DNA from: Methanosarcinales archaeon
Lineage (GTDB): Archaea; Halobacteriota; Methanosarcinia; Methanosarcinales; Methanogasteraceae
Assembly: GCA_003661105.1 (NCBI GenBank)
Contig: QMVM01000094.1
Coordinates: 1-7,585 of the forward strand
Direction of reading: 5' to 3'
DNA: 7,585 nucleotides
The notes under the pieces are model-generated. The model had not been told where the DNA came from, searched no databases, and worked only from the letters and a program-made list of their open reading frames with translations. Positions within the stretch are counted from its first letter, which is position 1. Each line of letters starts with the position of its first letter. This document shows, one piece after another, positions 1 through 5,590 of the stretch. The position numbers were made by a program, and so were the translations under genes.

Positions 1-1
1 G

Positions 2-221
2 GAAAAGGTATCTAAAGTCGATGGGAATTAAATGAAGAAGATTACGACCAACAAATAGTGGAAATTTTAGAGGCGTGCAGCCGTACGATGGCGGTTTTGA
101 TTTTTGGGTGGGAAACTTGGGTTACAGTGAGATAAACGTTATGATTACGAGCACAATAAGCAAAGAAGAACTCATAAAAGTAGCAGAGTCGATGGTCGCA
201 CAAAAAGCAACCACAGCTTAG
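2..221 (+). pseudogene. 3' end of a DUF4367/LolA-like lipoprotein gene, frame-disrupted
   Basis: The reading frame ending with TAG at 219-221 is open from 36 and encodes a C-terminus with the motif SKEELIKVAESM. This closely mirrors the C-terminus of the next gene (EKDELVNVAESL), so the two are probably tandem paralogs. Upstream, a different frame (from base 2) encodes EKVSKVDGN, which matches the stretch EVVSINGTDG at the equivalent place in the neighbour, but it stops at 29-31. At least one frameshift is therefore needed to join the two parts. The rest of the gene lies left of the window. The assignment rests on the resemblance between the two neighbours; the exact path of the frame between 29 and 100 is uncertain, because a third frame (16-131) is also open. 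Confidence 0.5.
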
Positions 222-242
222 CACGTACAACAGAAACAACAT

Positions 243-249
243 AGGAGGT
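243..249 (+). promoter_or_regulatory. Strong Shine-Dalgarno AGGAGGT for the lipoprotein gene
   Basis: AGGAGGT lies 8 nt before the ATG at 258. It fixes that ATG as the translation start, even though the long open frame downstream (from 323/362) is in a different frame. The short 36-bp gap to the preceding gene and the lack of an obvious TATA box suggest co-transcription with it. Confidence 0.75.
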
Positions 250-257
250 AAAAACAA

Positions 258-1318
258 ATGAAGAAACAGATGAAACAGATAGCAGCAGTCCTGCTGGTTC
301 TTGCAGCCGTTCTTATCAGCGGGTGCACCGAGGATATGTCTGCCGAGCAGATAGCTGCAGGATGGAGGCGAAGCAGGAGAGCATAGAAGATTTTTCAGCC
401 ACGATGGTCATGACCTCATCGTTTGGCGGAGAAACCGAAACCATGCAGGCGAGGATGGTGACCATACCGCAAGATAAGAGTCGCGTCGAATACATCGAGC
501 CAGCCGAACTTGCAGGCACGGTGATGGTCACAGATGGCAGCACGATGTGGACGTATGACCCTGCAAAGAATCAGGTGACGAAGATGAAACTCCCTGATAG
601 GGGGGATGAACCGTTTGAGATGGATTACACCAGCATCGTAAAGGATCTTATGGATGAGAACGACATATCATACAAGGGTACCGAGAATGTCGGCGGGCGG
701 AGCGCTTATGTGATCGAGGCAACGCCCAAGAATGAATCTAAGCGTAAATTCATCTCCAGGACGCGCGTATGGGTCGATCGCGAAAACTGGATGATGATCG
801 GGACGGAGATGTATGATGTGGACGGCGATCCCATGGTGAAGGTTGAATACAGGGATATAACGTTTAACACCGGCGTCCCTGACAGCGAGTTCATATTCGA
901 GGTTCCGGAAGGAGCCACGGTTGTGGAGGAATCGTTTGAGGATTTGATGCCTGAGAAGATGACGCTTGAGGAAGCGAGCGCGAACCTCACATTCGATCTG
1001 AGAACCCCGTCGTACCTGCCGGAAGGATACGAATTCGACCATGCGATGGTGACTGGTGGCGAGCGGGAGGTCGTGTCACTGCAATACATGAACGGAGATG
1101 AGCGATTGCACCTATCCGAGTGGATCAGTGATGATACGGAACAGTCCAGACTGAGGATGGGCGATCCGGAGGTTGTTAGCATCAATGGCACTGACGGAGA
1201 GTTTACGTCCATGTTCGGCATGAACATGCTTCAGTGGAGCGCAGATGGTATCAGCTATTCGCTGTCTGGCACGCTTGAGAAGGACGAGCTGGTGAACGTA
1301 GCGGAGTCGCTTGTGTGA
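258..1318 (+). CDS. LolA-like lipoprotein with C-terminal DUF4367 domain, frameshifted after the signal peptide
   Basis: The product is about 353 residues and resembles archaeal 'outer membrane lipoprotein-sorting' proteins (COG2834 fold) with a C-terminal DUF4367-type domain. It is probably a lipid-anchored protein on the outside of the cell membrane; its ligand is unknown. From the ATG at 258 the frame gives a signal peptide (positive MKKQMKQ, hydrophobic core, lipobox ISGC with Cys23) and then TEDMSAEQIAA. It runs into TAG at 384-386. The rest of the protein continues in another frame from the ATG at 362 (MEAKQESIEDFSATMVMTSS), the usual start of the LolA-like domain. One missing base near 355-361 would join them. 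The LolA-like part includes MWTYDPAKNQVTKMKL and YVIEATPK; the DUF4367 part starts around TPSYLPEGYEF. ATG 323 in the long frame is not a credible start, because it would remove the lipobox. Whether the shift is real or an assembly error is unknown. Confidence 0.8.
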
Positions 1319-1325
1319 CTCCCTG

Positions 1326-1332
1326 TTTTTTT
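1326..1332 (+). terminator. Oligo-T archaeal terminator after the lipoprotein gene
   Basis: A run of seven T begins 7 nt after the TGA stop at 1316-1318. Archaeal transcription commonly ends at such T tracts without a hairpin. It separates the lipoprotein unit from the gene-poor stretch that follows. Confidence 0.5.
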
Positions 1333-1409
1333 ACCGCAACCAAATCCGCAGATGAACGGACATTCCTATGGATGCCCGAAGAAACATAAACCAGAGGAAA
1401 TCACATAAT

Positions 1410-1601
1410 ATGAAAGTTGGGATGTGTATGCCCCATTTTGTTCGTTTGATGGGCATAGGGAACTCCGAGTCAGGTAGTATGGCTCAAGGTGAGTTCAAAT
1501 ATTGTCTGGGTGGGGCTATTGGGTGTATCCAGCATAAATACCCGTGGATCGATATGACTGTATATGGGGATGGAAGCTATAGTTCAAGCACGGGTATGTA
1601 G
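1410..1601 (+). CDS. Small hypothetical ORF, doubtful
   Basis: A 63-codon frame starts at ATG 1410, with a purine-rich AGAGGAAA about 10 nt upstream (in-frame ATG also at 1368). The predicted peptide contains FKYCLGGAIGCIQHKYPW and ends YGDGSYSSSTGM. I recognise no family, signal peptide or membrane segment. A hairpin (1427-1457) lies inside its first codons, which is unusual for a translated gene. It may be a fragment of a degraded larger gene or chance. Confidence 0.2.
   Translation: MKVGMCMPHFVRLMGIGNSESGSMAQGEFKYCLGGAIGCIQHKYPWIDMTVYGDGSYSSSTGM
1427..1457. repeat. Inverted repeat TATGCCC(C)AT / ATGGGCATA
   Basis: The left arm 1427-1436 and right arm 1449-1457 pair over nine base pairs with one bulged C, around a loop of about 12 nt. 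It is not followed by a T tract, so it is not an obvious terminator. It could be a regulatory RNA structure or the remains of a mobile-element end. Confidence 0.45.
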
Positions 1602-1622
1602 AACTGAAATGTGCCAAAAGCC

Positions 1623-2015
1623 ATGACAGAAATGAAAGATGTCAGAATTAATAGCTGAGAATTTATTCTCGGCTTATTAATTATTTTGTTAAGCTTATTC
1701 TTGAGCTTCGTGTTCCCTCTTGTTGCGCCAGTACTCGCAGCAGTGTTGATAATAAGTGGTATATTCATCTACCGACATAGCACAGACATCGCCACGCGCA
1801 CTATTGCCATCTCTGCTATCGCAGGCGGTGTAATCTCACATTCCGCAGGTCGCCATTTATTTTCCATAATTTCTACTGATATCGGTTTTAAATATCTGAA
1901 AAGTATTATTTTTATACGGTGGTGGCACAACCCACCCAATTTCAACAGTGGATGCTTTACATGTTTATGTAAAAAAATATGTATTTTAATAAATCGATTA
2001 TCTTCAAAAACATAA
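1623..2015 (+). pseudogene. Two-helix small membrane protein, interrupted by in-frame TGA
   Basis: From ATG 1623 the frame reads MTEMKDVRINS, then TGA (1656-1658), then EFILGLLIILLSLFLSFVF and a hydrophobic stretch PLVAPVLAAVLIISGIFIYR followed by a polar turn and a third hydrophobic patch (TIAISAIAGGVI). This short soluble N-terminus followed by packed membrane helices is typical of small archaeal membrane proteins. A Trp at the TGA would give a smooth protein, which suggests a TGG-to-TGA nonsense mutation. A TTG at 1686 could start a shorter product. After about residue 75 the sequence loses protein-like character, so the 3' end is also probably eroded. No family recognised. The TGA lies inside a long hairpin (1646-1682), so a non-coding explanation for the 5' part remains open. 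Confidence 0.4.
1646..1682. repeat. Long near-perfect hairpin, terminator-like
   Basis: The arms AATTAATAGCTGAGAAT (1646-1662) and ATTCTCGGCTTATTAATT (1665-1682) pair over about 17 base pairs, with one bulge and one G-U pair, around a 2-nt tip. The right arm runs into T-rich TTATTTTGTT. It could act as a transcription terminator on the plus strand, an operator, or a mobile-element end. Confidence 0.6.
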
Positions 2016-2138
2016 AATCACAAGCAATAGCCACTATTCTCCATTTACAAAAAATATATCTTTTTGCAAAAACACGTGCGGAATGTCAGTGTAATGATCC
2101 TCTTGATGATTATCTTGGCATCGTTATTTCTTACAATA

Positions 2139-2288
2139 TCACATTCGAGCACGAGCATCGTTGTTGAATAAAGAAATTGAAATTTCGTATCTTTTAGTGA
2201 GTGCTTGCAATGCTCTATCCAAACGTTTCTTTCTAAATTCGAATCCGATTCCATAAAAGTGTATTTGGTCGATATCAGCAACAATCAT
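2139..2288 (-). CDS. Hypothetical 49-residue ORF, possibly a gene fragment
   Basis: Reading leftward from the CAT at 2286-2288, the frame encodes MIVADIDQIHFYGIGFEF followed by a basic, amphipathic part (RKKRLDRALQALTKRYE) and ends at TGA 2139-2141. The composition looks protein-like, with no membrane segment. Its start lies 3 nt from the divergent flavoprotein start at 2292, and no ribosome-binding site is visible, so if expressed it would need a promoter inside the neighbouring gene. I do not recognise the family. A truncated remnant of a longer gene cut off by the flavoprotein gene is as likely as a genuine small protein. Confidence 0.3.
   Translation of the reverse strand: MIVADIDQIHFYGIGFEFRKKRLDRALQALTKRYEISISLFNNDARARM
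2251..2260 (+). promoter_or_regulatory. Weak TATA-like element before the flavoprotein gene
   Basis: CCATAAAAGT is centred about 37 nt before ATG 2292. With the usual archaeal spacing of about 26 nt, transcription would begin near 2281, giving a leader of about 10 nt. This fits the absence of a Shine-Dalgarno sequence. The match is weak. Confidence 0.3.
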
Positions 2289-2291
2289 TAA

Positions 2292-3035
2292 ATGTCGCAC
2301 AGCATAACCATCCTCATGTATCTGCATCCGAATCTTGCGTGGGCGATCACCGGTGCCGGACACCATCTGGTAGAGAGCTTTGATGCGTTTAAGAGAGTGA
2401 AAGAGGAGAACCCGGAGATCAGGATCACCATCTTCGCATCGCAATCAGCAGAAGAGGTTCTGCGGATGTACGGATTGTTCGATCGACTGAATGCCATCGC
2501 GGGCGGGGATTATCTCGAAGAGGTTTTTTTGGAGAGCGAACAGGGCAGGAGTTCTCCAAAGGTTGGCAGATTTCTCTTGAATAAATATGACGCCCTCTTT
2601 GTCACGCCGGCTACCTCAAACACCGTTGCAAAGATCGTGCACGGCATAGCAGACTCGCTGCCAACTAATGCGGTTGCGCAGGCGGTAAAAGGCAACGTTC
2701 CAGTCTACATCGTGCCTGTGGACATCGAGGGCACGATCCGGTCGAAGATGCCGTATACGATCGACCGTGAGGTATGCGCCATGCACCACTGCGATATCTG
2801 CACCCCTGCGGTTGTGTGCCCCAATGGTGCTATCGATTCACAGATCGATCTCTTGAAGTGCGATGGCTGCGGCGTGTGCGTTCCTGCCTGTCCACACGGC
2901 GCAATCCGCGGCGGATATGCTGAACTCAAGGTGCGGGATGTTGATATGCGAAACACAGCAGAGCTTGCAGAGCTAGAGGGGATCGAGGTGCTCAGGAATC
3001 TGGCGGATGTGGTCTCTATCGTTTCCGGCATGTGA
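2292..3035 (+). CDS. dmrB: Dihydromethanopterin reductase (acceptor)/archaeoflavoprotein, DmrB family
   Basis: This 247-residue protein belongs to the archaeoflavoprotein group (MJ0208/AfpA/DmrB), FMN enzymes with the flavin prenyltransferase fold. Characterised DmrB reduces dihydromethanopterin to tetrahydromethanopterin, the last step in making the C1 carrier of methanogens. In the sequence, AWAITGAGHHL (16-26) is the N-terminal nucleotide-binding turn and TPATSNTVAK (105-114) is the conserved FMN-site loop. A C-terminal ferredoxin-like region carries two 4Fe-4S motifs: C162-x4-C167-x2-C170-x5-C176-P and C190-x2-C193-x2-C196-x3-C200-P. A stop lies directly before ATG 2292, which limits the N-terminus; Met9 (2316) is an alternative that fits shorter family members. 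The gene stands alone, with no pterin-pathway neighbour. Family membership is firm; DmrB rather than an AfpA-type electron carrier is inferred. Confidence 0.8.
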   Translation: MSHSITILMYLHPNLAWAITGAGHHLVESFDAFKRVKEENPEIRITIFASQSAEEVLRMYGLFDRLNAIAGGDYLEEVFLESEQGRSSPKVGRFLLNKYDALFVTPATSNTVAKIVHGIADSLPTNAVAQAVKGNVPVYIVPVDIEGTIRSKMPYTIDREVCAMHHCDICTPAVVCPNGAIDSQIDLLKCDGCGVCVPACPHGAIRGGYAELKVRDVDMRNTAELAELEGIEVLRNLADVVSIVSGM

Positions 3036-3080
3036 ACGGGGTTCGGCCCGCGCGGTGCACTGGTTCTTTCGATTTCAACC

Positions 3081-3101
3081 GATGTGTTCGACCAACACAT
3101 C
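3081..3101. terminator. Perfect 8-bp inverted repeat between convergent genes
   Basis: GATGTGTT (3081-3088) and AACACATC (3094-3101) form a perfect stem with a 5-nt loop, midway in the 127-bp gap between the ends of the flavoprotein and TPR genes. A shared bidirectional termination or mRNA 3'-end hairpin would suit the place. No T tract follows on either strand, so the role is uncertain. I see nothing else in the gap. Confidence 0.35.
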
Positions 3102-3162
3102 AACACCGTACCATAATCCTTCATCCGCACCACCCTCGCATTGATCTCGCTAATCATGCTTC

Positions 3163-4110
3163 TTAAGAATTTGCTAATAACTCTTCCACCTTCTTCACAT
3201 CTGTATCCCTTCCTTGACTCTTGAATAGTTCTTTTGCAGTCACAAACTCCTTCTTTGCATTTTCCGGTCTATCTGTGGTCTGGAAGACGACACCGAGATT
3301 TGTGTGAGCTTCTGCAAGATCCGGATCCATCCTTATAGCTTCTCTGTAATGTTTTATAGCTTTGTTATACTCACCTTTAAACATAGAAAAATCTCCAAAT
3401 CTCTTATAATCCCTCGATATCCCAACATAATCATTCAGTCTTAGTTTGACCTCCAATACCTTATTAAAATATATTTCACTATTCCCAACGTCCTGTAACT
3501 TGAGATATGCGATTGCAAGGCTCATGTACACTTCCACCCTCTTGTAATCCTCATTCATAATCTCCAACAACCGACTATCAGACTTTATTTGCGCCTTTAT
3601 CTCATTTTCACTCTCCTCTCCAAATATTTGCAGACCATAATAGATCTGCTCTTCTGCAACTGAGGACAATTCTGGTGAAACTGGTAGAAAACCTCTCTTC
3701 GCCGCCCCGTTCTCTGTAAAATCATAAGTCCTGCTCCGAAATCGCCATAAATCGGGTGCATACCTTGTTATTTCGGTTATTTCATGTTCACTACCGAATA
3801 TAATGACAGGGCGCTTAATCTCATAAAAAATGTCGCGATGGAGATTCAAATATCTCAAGATCCATGGGAACTGGCTACGGACACCTTCCACAAAATAGAC
3901 CATATCTTCACTGGTTTCTTCCCAGTTCGATAAGACTTCCAGCAGATTGATATTTCCATTTAACTGTATTTCGTTGACATGCAGATCATACGATTCCACA
4001 GGTTCCACAAACTCTTCCGAATTAGCTGCTATGGCGAAAATCAAACAATTTTTACCTTTCGCCAGCCTTAATTCATTCAAGAATTCCTTTAATTGCCGGG
4101 TGTACATCAT
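3163..4110 (-). CDS. TPR protein with N-terminal STAND-associated-like domain
   Basis: The 315-residue protein has two parts. Residues 1-135 contain LNLHRDIFYE (88-97) and YAPDLWRFRSRTYDF (117-131). From memory, this resembles a region found before TPRs in large bacterial and archaeal NTPase/TPR proteins (pattern LNLRRE...APDLWSWRSGVFEF). No Walker A motif is present, so it is not itself an evident NTPase. Residues about 190-300 form three TPRs, the clearest being GEYNKAIKHYREAIRMDP and the repeat that follows it. Such proteins usually serve in protein-protein scaffolds. ATG 4110 has no good ribosome-binding site and an in-frame TAA lies 21 nt upstream. A second frame starting at ATG 4160 encodes MANREIAEEGKFLRV and ends exactly at this gene's start, so the true N-terminus was probably there, with a one-base shift near 4111-4116. 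Function unknown. Confidence 0.8.
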   Translation of the reverse strand: MMYTRQLKEFLNELRLAKGKNCLIFAIAANSEEFVEPVESYDLHVNEIQLNGNINLLEVLSNWEETSEDMVYFVEGVRSQFPWILRYLNLHRDIFYEIKRPVIIFGSEHEITEITRYAPDLWRFRSRTYDFTENGAAKRGFLPVSPELSSVAEEQIYYGLQIFGEESENEIKAQIKSDSRLLEIMNEDYKRVEVYMSLAIAYLKLQDVGNSEIYFNKVLEVKLRLNDYVGISRDYKRFGDFSMFKGEYNKAIKHYREAIRMDPDLAEAHTNLGVVFQTTDRPENAKKEFVTAKELFKSQGRDTDVKKVEELLANS

Positions 4111-4185
4111 ACCTATACCCGTAGGAATTTACCTTCTTCAGCTATTTCACGATTTGCCATAACACTAAAGTTGTGTTGGGGGCGG

Positions 4186-4200
4186 ATATACAAATAATTA
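4186..4200 (-). promoter_or_regulatory. TATA-like element for the TPR gene
   Basis: On the minus strand the sequence reads TAATTATTTGTATAT, an AT-rich box in the otherwise mixed 4161-4321 gap. Archaeal spacing places the start of transcription near 4165-4170, just before ATG 4160 and well before ATG 4110. It thus supports 4160 as the original start codon, with a short or absent leader. Confidence 0.4.
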
Positions 4201-4321
4201 ACCGAGACGGTCACGGCTTATGAAGTTGTGGTGTTGCAGGAGATTTTACGAACGTGTTTTTTGGAATTCCGGATGGCACCGGTGTAGATCGCTTTGCCCC
4301 AAGCAATCGCGAATGCGGTGA

Positions 4322-5002
4322 ATGTCAAAACACCAGAACAATTCGGTGACACCCAACCTCAGAAGATTTTATACGATATCAGGTCGAACATCCGATCGGA
4401 TGCTCGATTTATACCACCTCCTGTTCGCAGAATTCGGACCCCAGTACTGGTGGCCCGCGGAAACCGAGTTCGAGGTGATCGTGGGCGCGCTGCTGACCCA
4501 GCAGACCCGGTGGGAGAGTGTAGAACAGGCAATCAAGAACCTGAAGGATATGTCGCTGCTGACGCCATCTGCTCTTGCAGACGCGGATCAGGGCACAATC
4601 GAGGAGTGTATCCGGTGTACTGGATTTTACAGGCAGAAGGCAGAGCGGTTGCAGTTGTTATCGCAGTATTTCGATCATAACGGGGTAACCCGGATCCTCA
4701 AACTACCGGTCGATGAACTTAGAAGGGAACTTCTCTCATTAAAAGGGGTCGGACCTGAGACTGCCGACAGCATCATCCTGTATGCTGCACACAAGCCAAT
4801 CTTTGTGATCGATGCGTACACAAAAAGAATCTGCGAGTGCATCGGAGTTACAGGCGGATACGAGACGCTGCAAAGGCACTTTGAAGACTCGCTACCACGG
4901 GACGCACATATCTACCAGGAGTTTCATGCGCTGATCGTTCTGTACGGAAAACAGTACTGCACACGGAAGCGGTGTGACGAGTGTATCATCGCGAGAGTAT
5001 AG
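4322..5002 (+). CDS. HhH-GPD DNA glycosylase, endonuclease III-related (COG2231/MagIII-like)
   Basis: A 226-residue member of the endonuclease III superfamily, likely removing damaged (perhaps alkylated) bases from DNA. Family marks are FGPQYWWPAETEFEVIVGALLTQ (start of the fold), the helix-hairpin-helix LKGVGPETADS (140-150) and the catalytic Asp164 in FVIDAYTKRI. The Lys that gives endonuclease III its lyase activity is Glu146 here, which predicts a glycosylase without strand cleavage, as in MagIII-type enzymes. The C-terminus keeps three cysteines, C213-x4-C218-x2-C221. The family's fourth iron-sulfur ligand would fall at residue 227, which is the stop codon. The first 26 residues are not conserved-looking, and Met27 (4400) may be the real start; a GGTGA directly before ATG 4322 favours the longer form. 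The 3' end overlaps the convergent YhbY gene by 17 bp. Confidence 0.85.
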   Translation: MSKHQNNSVTPNLRRFYTISGRTSDRMLDLYHLLFAEFGPQYWWPAETEFEVIVGALLTQQTRWESVEQAIKNLKDMSLLTPSALADADQGTIEECIRCTGFYRQKAERLQLLSQYFDHNGVTRILKLPVDELRRELLSLKGVGPETADSIILYAAHKPIFVIDAYTKRICECIGVTGGYETLQRHFEDSLPRDAHIYQEFHALIVLYGKQYCTRKRCDECIIARV

Positions 5003-5195
5003 CGGTACGCCCGCGTACATCCTCGACATTAAATCCGGTTCTCGATGCAACCTCGCTGGCAGTCTCGGTTGCGTTTGCCGGAGCATTTCGAAGGACCCTT
5101 ATCTTGATCTCACTCTTCCCCTTCATCTGCTCCTTGATCTCGCTTACGACTTGATCCGTAACTCCACTTTTCCCGATGTTGACGAGGGGTTTCAT
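4986..5195 (-). CDS. YhbY family RNA-binding protein (CRM domain)
   Basis: The 69-residue protein is a complete single CRM domain, the usual length for archaeal YhbY. It begins MKPLVNIGKSGVTDQVVSEI, containing the GKSG (GxxG) loop that contacts RNA, then a basic IKIRVLR strand, a helix (TETASEVASRTGF) and the closing strand VRGRTAILSR. Bacterial YhbY binds pre-50S ribosomal subunits, so a role in ribosome assembly is likely. It is the last gene of the four-gene operon, 22 bp after the roadblock gene. Its last codons overlap, in antisense, those of the glycosylase gene. Its link to the signalling genes may be only shared transcription. Confidence 0.85.
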   Translation of the reverse strand: MKPLVNIGKSGVTDQVVSEIKEQMKGKSEIKIRVLRNAPANATETASEVASRTGFNVEDVRGRTAILSR

Positions 5196-5217
5196 GGTAT
5201 TGGTTTCACGCCTCTAT

Positions 5218-5589
5218 TCATATCAGTTTCCCAATCTTCTCTGTGGCTTTCACCATCTCGACGAGAACCAGTCCGAGTCCTGCTTCCGGTGCCGTCATCA
5301 CCACAAGGAGCGCCTTTGGACCTGCACCCATGCATATCAACTTCCCGTCGTCGGATTCCACGATCACACGGTTCGGGATGCCTTTGTTAAGTTCGGTTGT
5401 CGCGGTCTCTGCCGCACCGAGCATCGTTGCTGACATCGCAACAAACGTTTCCGGATCTCCCATGTTGTGCATATCCGCATTCATGAGCAAACCGTCTCTC
5501 GTTGCCACAGCGCTTGCCTCAACATCGCCAATCTTCCCGAGATCGGCGAGTACTTTCCCAAGCATCTCTGATGTCGATGATGCCGGCAT
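5218..5589 (-). CDS. Roadblock/LC7 domain protein (MglB-like)
   Basis: The 123 residues make up one roadblock/LC7 domain: helix 1 (about 5-19), strands in VEASAVATRDGLLMN (23-37), the long central helix (46-69), strands in NRVIVESDDGKLICMGAGPK (73-92) and ALLVVMTA, and the C-terminal helix LGLVLVEMVKATEKIGKLI. These proteins dimerise and bind small GTPases; bacterial MglB is the activator of the GTPase MglA. The gene begins 1 bp after the stop of the GTPase-fusion gene, so the two are very likely translated together and their products partner directly. GGAGATGGGG just upstream, inside the end of the previous gene, can serve as the ribosome-binding site. GAP activity is inferred from the family, not shown by a motif. 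Confidence 0.9.
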   Translation of the reverse strand: MPASSTSEMLGKVLADLGKIGDVEASAVATRDGLLMNADMHNMGDPETFVAMSATMLGAAETATTELNKGIPNRVIVESDDGKLICMGAGPKALLVVMTAPEAGLGLVLVEMVKATEKIGKLI

Positions 5590-5590
5590 T

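Larger units (their letters stand above)
1319..2291. other. Gene-poor, AT-rich interval with remnants
   Basis: About 970 bp between the lipoprotein gene and the flavoprotein gene contain no intact gene that I can recognise. It holds an oligo-T terminator, two sizeable hairpins, a weak 63-codon ORF, a hydrophobic two-helix ORF interrupted by TGA, and a 49-codon ORF on the minus strand. Base composition becomes strongly AT-rich after about 1860, unlike the more GC-rich coding regions on either side. I see no tRNA, rRNA or CRISPR structure in it. It could be a decayed insertion or an old gene-loss site; no intact transposase or target-site duplication is visible. Confidence 0.6.

Noticed and set aside
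2061..2072. TTTTTGCAAAAA palindrome
   Set aside because: Simple AT-rich palindrome in an AT-rich stretch; likely by chance.
2104..2112. Possible C box (TGATGA) of a C/D guide RNA
   Set aside because: No D box (CTGA) at a suitable distance and no terminal stem.
2705..3157. 150-codon minus-strand frame overlapping the flavoprotein gene
   Set aside because: Mostly antisense to the DmrB-like coding region, Ser/Thr/Pro-rich composition typical of a shadow frame, and no ribosome-binding site. The part outside dmrB (3036-3157) has no recognisable motif.
4219..4320. Cys-rich short plus-strand ORF before the glycosylase gene
   Set aside because: 33 codons with no ribosome-binding site and unlikely composition (many Cys, Trp, Arg). 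The 4161-4321 gap otherwise shows only the TATA-like element.
5005..5018. GTACGC-CC-GCGTAC inverted repeat after the glycosylase stop
   Set aside because: Short stem within the YhbY coding frame on the other strand and no T tract, so it is explained by coding sequence.
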